A DNA stretch of 64,000 nt from positions 62,001 to 126,000 of the forward strand of contig JBEBSD010000003.1 in NCBI GenBank assembly GCA_040394475.1. The letters are read 5' to 3'. Positions within the stretch are counted from its first letter, which is position 1. Each line of letters opens with the position of its first letter. Position numbers and translations under genes: made by a program. This document shows, one piece after another, positions 25,879-35,283 of the stretch. The DNA comes from JBEBSD01 sp040394475. GTDB lineage: Bacteria > Bacteroidota > Bacteroidia > Cytophagales > Spirosomataceae. The notes under the pieces are model-generated. The model ran no database searches and had not been told where the DNA came from. It saw nothing but the letters and a program-made list of their open reading frames with translations.

Positions 25879-26871
25879 ATGACACGATATGACGGACGAA
25901 TAGTCAGGAGCACGCTGCTTGTTCTGGCGATTTTGTCCGGTGGCGTCCCAACGCTGTGTACTGCTCAGCTTGTGCTGAGGCAGCAGGTCATGTTAATGGG
26001 GTCGCGTTTCGAAATCACCCTTGTCGACAAAGATTCGCTCCAAGCAAAAAAGCATATGGAAGAGGTGATCGGAGAAGTTACGCGTATCGAAAACCTGATC
26101 TCCGAATGGCGGCCCGAAACCCAGATTTCCCTTGTTAACAGGAACGCCGGTATAAAACCGGTCAAGGTGGATCGTGAAGTCTTTGAGCTGACCCGCCGGG
26201 CTATTGCTTATTCCGAACGTTCGCAGGGGGCGTTCGACATCAGCATAGCGGCAATGGATAACCTATGGAAATTTGATCACAGCATGACCGAAATGCCCGG
26301 CGAAGCAGCAATCAGGAAATCTGTGGAGAAGGTGGGGTATCGTCATATTGTTCTGGACAGTACCAACAGCACCATTTACCTGGCCTTGACAGGTATGAAA
26401 ATCGGCTTCGGTTCCATAGGAAAAGGATATGCCGCAGACAAAGGCCGTGAGCTGATGCAGTTGTCGGGTGTACCGGCAGGAATTGTAAACGCCTCGGGAG
26501 ACCTCTCGGCCTGGGGAACTCCACCTGGCAAGAAAGCATGGAAGGTAGGCATACCTGACCCTTTTAAGCCCCACAGAATCGTTAAGACACTAAGGCTGAA
26601 AGAAGCATCGGTAGCTACTTCGGGCAGCTACGGGAACTATGCCGAAATCGACGGGAAACGTTATTCTCATATCATCAATCCCCGAACGGGCTATCCTTCC
26701 ACCGGGCTTACGAGTGTCACCATTACCGGCCCCTCGGCCGAATTTGCCAATGCCCTGAGCACGTCTGTCATGGTGATGGGAGAAAAAGAGGGGATAAGGC
26801 TATTGAAACTTTTCCCGGATTACAGGTATGTCCTCATTACGGATAGCGGAAAGGTAATAAAGGGAAATTAA
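25879..26871 (+). CDS. apbE: FAD:protein FMN transferase
   Basis: A 330-residue exported protein; the signal region is TLLVLAILSGGVPTLCTAQ. ApbE motifs are in place: FEITLVDKD, EVTRIENLISEWRPETQIS, GAFDISIAAMDNLWKF, GSIGKGYAADKG, NASGDLSAWG, and the metal-binding end YSHIINPRTGYP. It cleaves FAD and links FMN covalently to Ser/Thr of exported redox proteins. It begins 4 bp after the PepSY reductase, and the only protein in the operon with a plausible acceptor site is the DUF2271 protein. Confidence 0.95.
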   Translation: MTRYDGRIVRSTLLVLAILSGGVPTLCTAQLVLRQQVMLMGSRFEITLVDKDSLQAKKHMEEVIGEVTRIENLISEWRPETQISLVNRNAGIKPVKVDREVFELTRRAIAYSERSQGAFDISIAAMDNLWKFDHSMTEMPGEAAIRKSVEKVGYRHIVLDSTNSTIYLALTGMKIGFGSIGKGYAADKGRELMQLSGVPAGIVNASGDLSAWGTPPGKKAWKVGIPDPFKPHRIVKTLRLKEASVATSGSYGNYAEIDGKRYSHIINPRTGYPSTGLTSVTITGPSAEFANALSTSVMVMGEKEGIRLLKLFPDYRYVLITDSGKVIKGN

Positions 26872-26923
26872 TACGCAAGCGGACTATGTCCTCACAATCC
26901 GTTTGCGTAGCCTACCGCTAAAA

Positions 26924-26967
26924 GCCCTGAAAGGGCGACATATTTGAGCCCCGGGTGGAGCCCGGGG
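26924..26967. repeat. Twin-hairpin element
   Basis: Two adjacent perfect hairpins: GCCCT-GAA-AGGGC (26924-26936) and CCCCGGG-N5-CCCGGGG (26949-26967), joined by ACATATTTGAG-like spacer. Similar twin hairpins are scattered between genes in Bacteroidota genomes and often give false reading frames (SPGWSPG). It sits between the convergent apbE and BspA-like genes and may also act as a terminator. Confidence 0.45.
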
Positions 26968-27150
26968 GGTGACGATGGCGGCGGTGATGATGATGGCGGC
27001 GGTGATGATGGTGGTGACGGTGATGGCGGCGGTGATGATGATGGCGGCGGTGATGATGATGGTGGTGACGGTGATGACGACGGTGACGGTGATGGCGGCG
27101 ATGATGACGACGGTGACGGTGATGGCGGCGATGATGACGACGACGATGAC
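26968..27150 (+). repeat. Imperfect GGN/GAY codon repeat (Gly/Asp)
   Basis: About 180 bp consist almost only of GGC/GGT and GAT/GAC triplets arranged in irregular 6- to 18-base periods. Read on the plus strand it would give a chain of Gly and Asp only; read on the minus strand Ser and Pro. The stretch ends 14 bp from the stop of the T9SS protein gene and has no recognisable start context, so I treat it as non-coding low-complexity expansion. Slippage in triplet tracts is the likely origin. Confidence 0.6.
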
Positions 27151-27163
27151 CGCGATGACGGCA

Positions 27164-29077
27164 TCATTTTTTGATCAAACGGCCTTGCGACCGACCGTCC
27201 ACAACGACCAGGTAGGTTCCTGCAGGCAAATGGGTCAGCGGAACGATGGTTTTTTCAGCTTTAACGGCGGCCCGCATCACCTCGCGGCCGGTCAGATCAT
27301 AAAGAATCAGATTTCCCGGTAATTTTCCCGAAAGTGTAAAAGAGCGATCGGCCGGGTTGGGATAAATCCGGTAGGCCGCCGGTGTGCCGCGGCGTACCGA
27401 ACGTATATCCGAGTAATCGGCTGTACCCTCAACATTCACTATTTTCAAACGGTAGTAGGACGTGCCGCTCAACGGGCTCTCATCTTTCCCGTTGTAACGG
27501 GTAGTATGTGTGCTTGTTCCGGCGCCTTTTTTCAGGAAAACGGGCAGCCATTCGCGCGCATCCGCCGAGCGCTGTACTTCGAAATAATCGTGGTCTGTTT
27601 CTGAGGCGGTAGTCCATTCCAGCCGGACCCGGTTTCCGTCATTGCGGGCCTCAAAGCGGATCAGGGTTACGGCCAGGGGAACACATTCCACCTGCTGCCC
27701 AATGGTAATCGTCCAATGTTTATCGTTACGGAGGGTCGCTAAGGCAGCTGCAGCCGCACTGCCATAGTTACGGCCGGATGCGCCCAACACGATTGTATTG
27801 GGCGTATTCGCATTTTCGGCCCAGCCCAGCAGGGTGCTTGTCATATTGAAGCAATCCATCCCGGAGGAGGAGAGCATGGATGTCATGTTTGTGACGGCAT
27901 TCAGCTCCCATTCCTGCAAACTCTGGTCGAAAGCAGCAGCTCCCTGGAACATATAGCTCATATCGGTGACGTTGCTTACATTCCAGTCACCGACAGGCTG
28001 GTTGAAGGCAGCCGCGTAAGAAAACATGATACTCATATCAGTCACTTTGCCGACCTCCCATCCGTCGATGGGCTGGTTGAAGGCCGCTGCATAATAAAAC
28101 ATGCACGTCATGTTGGTGACGTTGTTTACTTTCCAGTCACCCACCGGCTGGTTGAAGGCCGTTGCTCCCTGGAACATGGCCGTCATGTTGGCGACCTTAC
28201 CGACCTCCCATTCACCAATGGGCTGGTTGAAGGCAGCAGCGTTCAGGAACATCTGATACATTGAAGTGACCACGCTCACGTCCCAGTCGCCGATGAACTG
28301 GTTAAAGGCGGCGGCATAAGCAAACATGGCATTCATGTTGGTGACCTTGCCTACATCCCAATCTCCGATGGGCTGGTTGAAGGCAGCGGCTCTCTGGAAC
28401 ATTTCTCCCATCAGGGTGACGTTGCCTACCTTCCAATCCCCGATGGGCCGGTTAAATGAAGCAGCCCCCAGAAACATAGATCTCATATTGGTAACCTTGC
28501 TTACATTCCAGTCGCCGATGGGCTCGTTAAAAGCAGAAGCCTGGTAAAATAAAGCATTCATATCGGTGACCTCGCCCACATCCCAGGTGTTCATTCCAGG
28601 TACCGCAGACAGGGAAGCGCATCCTCTGAACATGGCGCTCATAGTGGTTACGGATTGCAGATCCGGGACGTCGGTGGCCGACACCGTGAGGTTGGTGCAG
28701 CCAAAATACGCGTCCTGCATGGAGGACCACCGGGTAGTTCCCCATTGTGTTAGCTGCAGGAGTTTTTTACAGTCGCCCCCGTTGGCGAAACGTATGCGGT
28801 CGAATGTGCCGCTTCCCGCTGTGATGCTAACCTGGTAGGTGCCCGCCGAAGGAAAAGCAAGGGTATGCGTTTCCGTACCTGTCGCAGTCCCCTGGTTGTC
28901 CGGGTTCCCGACCTCCTCCCACTCAATGGTGTAATTTGTCCCCGTCGCCGGGATGGTGATCTGGTTGGGAGCGCTGGTACCGGGGTTGTCTGTTTTCCAG
29001 ACAGTGATGTATTGGGCATTCGTACTGAATGCTGTTGCCGCCAAAAAAGCGGCCAGGAAAATGGAAGGTATGTTCAT
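27164..29077 (-). CDS. BspA-like (DUF285) repeat surface protein with T9SS sorting domain
   Basis: A 637-residue secreted protein. A signal peptide (FLAAFLAATAFSTNAQ) precedes a beta domain, then nine consecutive 25-residue repeats of the type FNQPIGDWDVGKVTNMNAMF (about residues 170-400), which is the DUF285/BspA leucine-rich-like repeat. The end is a fibronectin-like unit (LIRFEARNDGNRVRLEWTTA) and a T9SS type A sorting domain (YRIYPNPADRSFTLSG to GRLIKK). The protein would be carried across the outer membrane by T9SS and displayed or released; BspA-type repeats elsewhere serve in adhesion. Confidence 0.9.
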   Translation of the reverse strand: MNIPSIFLAAFLAATAFSTNAQYITVWKTDNPGTSAPNQITIPATGTNYTIEWEEVGNPDNQGTATGTETHTLAFPSAGTYQVSITAGSGTFDRIRFANGGDCKKLLQLTQWGTTRWSSMQDAYFGCTNLTVSATDVPDLQSVTTMSAMFRGCASLSAVPGMNTWDVGEVTDMNALFYQASAFNEPIGDWNVSKVTNMRSMFLGAASFNRPIGDWKVGNVTLMGEMFQRAAAFNQPIGDWDVGKVTNMNAMFAYAAAFNQFIGDWDVSVVTSMYQMFLNAAAFNQPIGEWEVGKVANMTAMFQGATAFNQPVGDWKVNNVTNMTCMFYYAAAFNQPIDGWEVGKVTDMSIMFSYAAAFNQPVGDWNVSNVTDMSYMFQGAAAFDQSLQEWELNAVTNMTSMLSSSGMDCFNMTSTLLGWAENANTPNTIVLGASGRNYGSAAAAALATLRNDKHWTITIGQQVECVPLAVTLIRFEARNDGNRVRLEWTTASETDHDYFEVQRSADAREWLPVFLKKGAGTSTHTTRYNGKDESPLSGTSYYRLKIVNVEGTADYSDIRSVRRGTPAAYRIYPNPADRSFTLSGKLPGNLILYDLTGREVMRAAVKAEKTIVPLTHLPAGTYLVVVDGRSQGRLIKK

Positions 29078-29167
29078 AGCGAAGCGGAAACGATTTTGGA
29101 TTGCAATATTATCCCCTCCGCCGCCCTGAGCACTATCAACATTGGTTCAAATACTGTCAAATTTAGC

Positions 29168-32100
29168 TCAGTCGCCGCGTGAAATGTATTCGGAGGGCGT
29201 CATCCCATAGTGTTCCCTGAAACACTGGGTAAAATAGGAGGGGCTGCTGAAACCCACTTTATAGGTCGTAGAAGTAATGTCGAGTCCCGCAGCCAGGAAC
29301 CCCGTCGCTTTCTGAAGCCGGTAGGCACGGATGAGTTCATTGGGAGTAGTATCAAGGACTGCTTTCAATTTACGTTTGAGGGTACTCCTGCTCATCCGGG
29401 CTGTCTGGCAAAGGTCGTCCACGCCCAGGCCGGTGTCTCCCAGTTTCGATTCTATTTCTTGGTACAGGCTGGCCAGGAAAGGATCGGCTGTCACCGGATG
29501 CGCTTTCCCGAAAAGCTGAGCTCTAAGCCGGGTTCTTATCTTTTGCTGTAAACCCACGAGGTTGGAAGTCCGTTGGACCAGTTCATCCATCTGGAAAGGT
29601 TTGGTGATATAATCGTCGGCCCCTGCGTCCAGGCCTTGCATCCGGCTATCCCGGGCGGTTTTGGAAGTAAGCAGCATAAAGCCAATGTGGGCGGTACGCG
29701 GATCGGATTTACACAAGCCGCAAAGTTCCAGCCCATCCCTGCCGGGCATCATCACGTCACTGATCACCACATCGGGGAGTTCTTCCAGGATCACTTCCCA
29801 GGCTGTCAGGCCATTGGAGGCTCCGATCACCCGATAGCTGTCTTCCAGGCAGGTCGCAATGAAGGAAAGCAATTCCTCGTTGTCTTCTGCAATCATCACC
29901 AGCGGTTGATTTCCCTGCGCGGCTTTTGAAGTTTGCGGAAGTGAACCGGCAACGAATTTCGCTGCGATACCGTCCGTGATTTTCTGAACCGGTATTTCTA
30001 CGGTAAACCTGCAAAAGCTACCCGGTTCGCTGGCGACCCGCACCGTGCCGTTCATCAATCCGGTAAGTTCCTTTACCAGTGAGAGGCCAATGCCGGTGCC
30101 TCCGTGGCTTCGGGTGGCGGAACCGTCGACCTGGTAAAACCGTTCAAAGATTTTCAGGTGCTGATCGGCAGGAATACCCGGCCCGTTATCCTGTACTTCC
30201 AGCCTTACCCTGTCGGTTCCTGCCGGGAGCAGCAATACGGAAATTTCACCGTCCGCCGGTGTGAACTTCAGGGCGTTGCCAACGAGGTTAAAAATGATTT
30301 TCCGCCATTTTTCATGATCGAACAGATAGTAGCCGCCGATACCTTCGGCTGAAAAGGTAAGCCGGATATTTTTTGTCAGTGCAGCCGCTTCAAACGCCTG
30401 CAGGCAGTTTGAAGAAAAAAACGACAATTCGCCGGAGGATAAACGCAATTCTACCTGACCATCGTTCAGTTTGGAAAAATCAAGAAACTCATTGCTCAGA
30501 TGCAGTAACTGGAGGGAGTTTTTGTGGATCATCCGTAACGCATGCTGTGCGACGGGCGGTAAAGATTGGTCGGACAATAGTTTTTCCAGCGGACTGATGA
30601 TGAGTGTCAGCGGGGTCCGGAATTCGTGGGTGACATTACTGAAAAAGTGATCTTTCATTTCATCCATTTCTTTGAGCCGCAGGGCTTCCCGCTTTTCGAA
30701 TTCCAGGTTTTGTTCTGTTCTGATCCTTTTTTCACGGACAATAGAGTACCAGCGTATGAGGAATATGACTAGCAACACGTAGACAAAATAGGCCTGGCCA
30801 GTCGCCCAGAAAGGCGGTCGAATGGTAAAGGCGACTTCCTTTATTGCCGGGCTCCATCGCCCGTTGGTGTCGGTGGCGCCGATCTGAAGTTTGTATGATC
30901 CGGGAGGCAGCGCGGCATAGGAAGCAACATTGCTGGTGCCGTTTTCAATCCAGTCGCTATGCTCCCCCTCCCGCCGGTCTTCCAGCCGGTAGCGGTATTT
31001 GGTCTTGTGAGGCTGGTTGAAATACATTGCTGCAAATTCAAAGCGGAGATGGTTTTGGTGATAGGGTAATTCAATGCTTTCCAGGGATGCCAATGGCACC
31101 CGGACAAGGCTGTTTTGCTCGGTATGGCCCTGGGGTACATTGTTGATCTGAAGGTTTACAAGCTGGACAGGAACGGTGTCAGGATCTGCCCGGACATCAA
31201 AACCGGTAGGGTCGAAAATGGTGTAGCCCTCTGTTCCCCCGAAAGCAATTCTGCCGTCGTCAAAACGGAATTTGCTGGCCCGGTTAAATTCATTTCCCTG
31301 CAATCCATCCGATTTTTCGAAACTATTGACGGATCCGGTTTCAGGATCAAGTCTGAAGATTCCTTTATTGGTACTGCACCATATTTTCCCGGTTTTATCG
31401 GGCACCATGCAATAGATGGTATTGTTGGGCAGTCCGTTTTCAGTAGTGTATACTTTTTGCAAACCTTTCCCGGTATCCCAGAGGAGGAGCCCGCCTCCCC
31501 TGGATCCTATCCAGAAGCGATTTTCGTTTCCGGGATCCCTGCAGATTTCTGTCAGTTCCCTGGGCATATAGTGCACATCCGGGCCATCGGCCTGTTTTTC
31601 TTTAAACTGGCTGATCCGTTTGTTTCCCCTGTAGTGCAACAGTCCGTCTGCATAGGTAGACAGCCACAGGCTGCCCTTATGGTAAATAGCATCGGCAAGT
31701 TCAATGTTTCCCATGTGCGATTTTCCGAAGGAAACGGTATCCGGCACCGACTCCGGCGTTTTCCAGCGGTACCAGACCGCTTTTACCCGGTCATAAACAC
31801 AGATTTCACCGGCTTCTGCTACCGCGAGTGCCGTGTAGATCGCCTTTTCCGGGACGTTGCGGAACCGGGTAAGAGACTTTCCGTCGTATTGGAAAACACT
31901 GTTTACATTGTAAGGATTCTTCGTGAAGAAAAGCCGGTTGCTGCTGTCACGGGCCTGACGGAAGAAATAGGTTTCCCCGGGCACCGTCCAGTCATCCGGA
32001 AGAAGGGACAGATCAATACCGGCCTGTTCAAGGATGTCCGTGATAAAGTTCTGTTTATACGGATACGAATGGAAGGGCATGGCCTGCAGATCGATTCGCG

Positions 32101-32866
32101 TGATACCCTGCGCATTTACACTTACCCAGAGCACGTCGGATTTGTCCACAAACAAAGCAGTGATATTGAGGTGCGGTGAAGCAATATTCTGCCATACCCT
32201 TTCGGGCTGATCCTGGTCGTTGATGCGATAGACACCTCCTGCGTGTACGAAATAGGGTTGCCCTTTTGCATCTAGGCATAGCAGGCTTTCCTTTTCCGGT
32301 AACCCGGACGGCCGGGCTTTTGGAAGCAGGAGGGTTTTTGCCGATTTCTTCTCTAAGTCCAATAGTACGATGTGGTCGGACTGATAGACTATCAGCCTGT
32401 TGCCCGGAAGTAGGGCCGTTGAGCCGGCATACAGCCTGCTTTCCTTATACAAATCAGGAGCAAGTCTTTTTACACCGGTAGGAAACCGGATGAATTCGAA
32501 ACGGGTTTTTGTCCGGTTGCTTCTATGCACGCCGTTTTCCGAGACTAAAAATACGCTTCCGTCCTCTATTTGTAAAAGCGCGCTGAGGGTATCCTCCTGC
32601 AGCAGGCCATTCCTCGTATCGGCATAGTATATTTTCCCGCTTTTACTGTTCAGCCAGCCAATTCCTTTACCGGGACTCATTGAAAAAAGCCAGTCTGTTC
32701 CGTTATAGATGTTGCCGGTATTAATAACGAGTGGTTTGGCGGAAGGTATTCTGCTGAGTGTGTCCAGGCTGGTGATGCGGCCCGCTTTGAATGTGCGCAG
32801 GTCGAATGCATCGTACAGCAAGCCTTCATAGATCAGCGTCAGCCTGTTATCCGCTTGCGGATACAT
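29168..32866 (-). CDS. Hybrid two-component sensor/AraC regulator, 5' end cut by a stop codon
   Basis: The longest intact ATG frame gives 1232 residues: Reg_prop propeller repeats (VWVSVNAQGITRIDLQAM, FWIGSRGGGLLLWD, IWCSTNKGIFRLDP), a Y_Y_Y domain, one TM helix (AYFVYVLLVIFLIRWYS), HisKA with THEFRTPLTLI, HATPase (DNGPGIPADQHLKIFERFYQ, GGTGIGLSLVKEL), a receiver (VVISDVMMPGRDGLEL, KPF) and an AraC helix-turn-helix. Reading continues upstream of this ATG without a break to 33025, where TGA separates it from a signal peptide in the same frame. As it stands the protein would lack its export signal and first propeller blade, so the gene is probably inactive unless the stop is an error or is read through. 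Confidence 0.75.
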   Translation of the reverse strand: MYPQADNRLTLIYEGLLYDAFDLRTFKAGRITSLDTLSRIPSAKPLVINTGNIYNGTDWLFSMSPGKGIGWLNSKSGKIYYADTRNGLLQEDTLSALLQIEDGSVFLVSENGVHRSNRTKTRFEFIRFPTGVKRLAPDLYKESRLYAGSTALLPGNRLIVYQSDHIVLLDLEKKSAKTLLLPKARPSGLPEKESLLCLDAKGQPYFVHAGGVYRINDQDQPERVWQNIASPHLNITALFVDKSDVLWVSVNAQGITRIDLQAMPFHSYPYKQNFITDILEQAGIDLSLLPDDWTVPGETYFFRQARDSSNRLFFTKNPYNVNSVFQYDGKSLTRFRNVPEKAIYTALAVAEAGEICVYDRVKAVWYRWKTPESVPDTVSFGKSHMGNIELADAIYHKGSLWLSTYADGLLHYRGNKRISQFKEKQADGPDVHYMPRELTEICRDPGNENRFWIGSRGGGLLLWDTGKGLQKVYTTENGLPNNTIYCMVPDKTGKIWCSTNKGIFRLDPETGSVNSFEKSDGLQGNEFNRASKFRFDDGRIAFGGTEGYTIFDPTGFDVRADPDTVPVQLVNLQINNVPQGHTEQNSLVRVPLASLESIELPYHQNHLRFEFAAMYFNQPHKTKYRYRLEDRREGEHSDWIENGTSNVASYAALPPGSYKLQIGATDTNGRWSPAIKEVAFTIRPPFWATGQAYFVYVLLVIFLIRWYSIVREKRIRTEQNLEFEKREALRLKEMDEMKDHFFSNVTHEFRTPLTLIISPLEKLLSDQSLPPVAQHALRMIHKNSLQLLHLSNEFLDFSKLNDGQVELRLSSGELSFFSSNCLQAFEAAALTKNIRLTFSAEGIGGYYLFDHEKWRKIIFNLVGNALKFTPADGEISVLLLPAGTDRVRLEVQDNGPGIPADQHLKIFERFYQVDGSATRSHGGTGIGLSLVKELTGLMNGTVRVASEPGSFCRFTVEIPVQKITDGIAAKFVAGSLPQTSKAAQGNQPLVMIAEDNEELLSFIATCLEDSYRVIGASNGLTAWEVILEELPDVVISDVMMPGRDGLELCGLCKSDPRTAHIGFMLLTSKTARDSRMQGLDAGADDYITKPFQMDELVQRTSNLVGLQQKIRTRLRAQLFGKAHPVTADPFLASLYQEIESKLGDTGLGVDDLCQTARMSRSTLKRKLKAVLDTTPNELIRAYRLQKATGFLAAGLDITSTTYKVGFSSPSYFTQCFREHYGMTPSEYISRGD

Positions 32867-33025
32867 TTTAAAAATGGCATTCTGGGAAAGGCTGGTCGTG
32901 TCGGCAGGCCGGGCCCTGAAATTTCTGAAACCCCGGCCGTCGTACCGGCTGAGCCCGTCGAGTGTGGCAATCCAGATAAACCCGTCTTTGTCCTGTGTGA
33001 TCCCCGTAATATAACTCTGAGGAAG

Positions 33026-33157
33026 TCATTCTTCGACCCCGAAGTGTTTTTGATTCGTGTAGAGCGGCTGCTGCGAAAATCCTCCCGTTCCGGACAAAAA
33101 GAACGAAAATAAGCTGATAAGGATCCGGCCGGAAAGACGCCAGCATGTCTTTGTCAT
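33026..33157 (-). pseudogene. Signal peptide and N-terminus of the interrupted hybrid sensor
   Basis: From the ATG at 33155-33157 there are 43 codons: MTKTCWRLSGR, a hydrophobic stretch ILISLFSFFLSG, TGGFSQQ and PLYTNQKHFGVEE, then TGA at 33026-33028. The next codons in the same frame read LPQSYITGITQDKDGFIWIA, the expected continuation of a propeller sensor, where the usual text is E-G-LPQ. A single GGA (Gly) to TGA change explains the break. The fragment and the 1232-residue frame together would make a normal 1330-residue hybrid sensor. Confidence 0.7.
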
Positions 33158-33256
33158 AGAAGGAGGATAGGGGGTGATAGGGGGTAAATTTAAACAGAAA
33201 CTCCCTGCATGTCAACGGACGGGCCAATGAAATCTGCAAAAAAGCACATTTTATAC

Positions 33257-33264
33257 TATGTTTG
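33257..33264 (+). promoter_or_regulatory. Possible -7 box of the TPR/HTH regulator gene
   Basis: TATGTTTG matches TAnnTTTG and lies 27 bp before the ATG at 33292, in the divergent gap with the hybrid sensor. No good TTG element is found 19-21 bases upstream, so support is modest. Confidence 0.35.
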
Positions 33265-33291
33265 TCACTAATTCTTCCGCCTTCCAGGATT

Positions 33292-35070
33292 ATGCAGAAA
33301 ACAACTCTTTTCCTTACCCTTTTAGTGTTGACCGGAGGATACGGCGGGCTTTCTGCTCAGAATCTGCTGCCTTCCAATGACAGCCTGGCACTGATGACGA
33401 GACCGGAGCGCCTGCTGGAGGTCAACCGGTTCATCGTGGAAAACCCGGAGAACCACCACCTGAAGGCGGAGCCCCTCCAACGACTCTACATGTTGGCCGA
33501 CTCCCTGGATGACCGCCTGCTGCGGGAATACGTCGATTTTTACAAAGAGATTTTTCCCGCACTGGCTTGGAAAGACCCGGACAGGTGCATCCGCCTCCTT
33601 ACTGACGCCTCGCACCGGTATGAAGCACAGGGAAAAAAGCGTTTTGCCGGCATTTGCCTCCACATGATCGGGCAGCACCATTACATGTGCGAAGCTTTCG
33701 GGCCTGCATTTGAGAACCTGTTAAAGGCCAACGACCTGTTCCGGGAGGTTGGATACGGGAATATTCCCGAAATCGGGCGTTACCTGCACGAACTGGCCCT
33801 GGCCCATTACTATTTCAGGGATTATTACAAGGTGATGGATCTGATGCATGCGGCCGTCAGGTTGCCTGCTTACAACAGAAACCTGGACATGCAGCGCTTC
33901 AATAACCTGGCCCTGGCTTACAGGAATACCGGCCAGCTTGACAGCGCACTTCATTACATTGAACATACCCTCCACCTGGCAGAGCAATATGGTGATTCTG
34001 TCTGGATCAGTATTGCCTACGGTAACCTGGGAAGCATTTACCACCGGATGGGACTTTTTGAGCAGGAACTGAAATACCGGGAGGCAGACTACAGGTTCAG
34101 GATCGGGATTACGTCTATACCCGGATTTTTCAAAAGCAGCGCGCTGGGTATGGCCGAAACATGGCTGAAACTTGGTAACCCGGAAAAAGCAGGATACTAC
34201 CTGACCAAGTACCGGGAAACCGAAGACCATGTCACGTATGACTACAGTGGCAGTCAGCACCTGAAAAGTCTCCGGAAAATCTACCTTGACGTTGCCCATC
34301 AGTATTACAGCGCCAGGGGAGATTTTCGCGTAGCCTATCGTTACCTCGACAGCCTCCGTACGATGCTGGCAGAAGAGGATATGGTTTACCACAAGCTCAT
34401 TGCCACCACCGCCCAGCAGCGCATCGACATCCAGCGCCAGCAGTCCCGGGTACTGATGCTGCGGCAGGAGCAGGAGCACCTGAAAGTGCGGTATGGATTG
34501 TTGATCGCAGGCGTGTCGCTTCTGATGGTGGTATTTGCTTTGCTCTACTACCTTACCCGCCTCAAAAAGCAAAAAGAACAGGCCGAATACTTTGCCAGAC
34601 AAAAGACGGACGAACTCGAGAAACTTACGATGAAGCGCGAGCTGTCAGAGGTGCGGCTGGAGCTGCGGGACTACCTGCTCAGGATACAGGAAAACGAAAA
34701 CCTCATTGATAAGCTCAGCTCCGACCTGAAAGCTTTGAACAATGCGTCTCTGCCCGGGAATGGAGAAATCCGGAAAATGGAGGAGGACCTCAGGGATATC
34801 AGGATACTTACCAACCAGCATTGGGACGATTTTCAGCAACGTTTCGCAGAACTGTATGCAGACTTTTCCACGCAGCTCCGTGACATACGGCCTCGTCTTA
34901 CCCAAGGAGAAACCCGGCTGCTCCTGCTTACCAGGATCGGTCTTTCCAATAAAGAAATGGCGCACGCACTCGGCGTATTGCCCGATGCGATCCGCGTAAT
35001 CCGCTACCGCCTGAAAAAAAAATACGGTATCCCCGCCGATGCGAAACTTCCGGATGCATTGATAGGGTGA
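33292..35070 (+). CDS. TPR membrane regulator with C-terminal LuxR-like HTH
   Basis: The start at ATG 33292 opens a signal peptide (TTLFLTLLVLTGGYGGLSAQ); an upstream in-frame start is ignored. The 592-residue protein has several TPR helices (LHELALAHYYFRDYYKVMDLM, NNLALAYRNTGQLDSALHYI, NLGSIYHRMGLFEQELKYR), one TM helix (LIAGVSLLMVVFALLYYLT, about residue 400-420), a cytoplasmic coiled coil, and a DNA-binding-like end (LTQGETRLLLLTRIGLSNKEMAHAL). Such proteins sense on the outside and bind DNA from the membrane. It is divergent from the broken hybrid sensor and upstream of the LamG/beta-helix gene, which may be its target (inference). Confidence 0.85.
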   Translation: MQKTTLFLTLLVLTGGYGGLSAQNLLPSNDSLALMTRPERLLEVNRFIVENPENHHLKAEPLQRLYMLADSLDDRLLREYVDFYKEIFPALAWKDPDRCIRLLTDASHRYEAQGKKRFAGICLHMIGQHHYMCEAFGPAFENLLKANDLFREVGYGNIPEIGRYLHELALAHYYFRDYYKVMDLMHAAVRLPAYNRNLDMQRFNNLALAYRNTGQLDSALHYIEHTLHLAEQYGDSVWISIAYGNLGSIYHRMGLFEQELKYREADYRFRIGITSIPGFFKSSALGMAETWLKLGNPEKAGYYLTKYRETEDHVTYDYSGSQHLKSLRKIYLDVAHQYYSARGDFRVAYRYLDSLRTMLAEEDMVYHKLIATTAQQRIDIQRQQSRVLMLRQEQEHLKVRYGLLIAGVSLLMVVFALLYYLTRLKKQKEQAEYFARQKTDELEKLTMKRELSEVRLELRDYLLRIQENENLIDKLSSDLKALNNASLPGNGEIRKMEEDLRDIRILTNQHWDDFQQRFAELYADFSTQLRDIRPRLTQGETRLLLLTRIGLSNKEMAHALGVLPDAIRVIRYRLKKKYGIPADAKLPDALIG

Positions 35071-35283
35071 GCGGCACCTGAGTCCCGACCGGGAAAGCCA
35101 GTCATTGCCCCAGACCGATTGCTTCTCTTCCGTGTAGGAATTGTTACGCTTTTTGTTACGCTTGTTTTTGCGGGCTGTTTCCCCCTTTTAGCTACTTTTC
35201 GCCAATGTTGCCGACATACTTGCATTTGATGCCTGTGCCACGATGCCCTGTCTCTTTGAAAAAACTTCAAACCCCTGATCTGC

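Noticed and set aside
26944..27174. Gly/Asp-rich protein as a real gene
   Set aside because: No start context, only two residue types, and overlap with a twin hairpin and the end of the convergent gene.
33721..34602. 293-codon minus-strand frame
   Set aside because: Antisense to the TPR/HTH regulator, whose repeats are clear.
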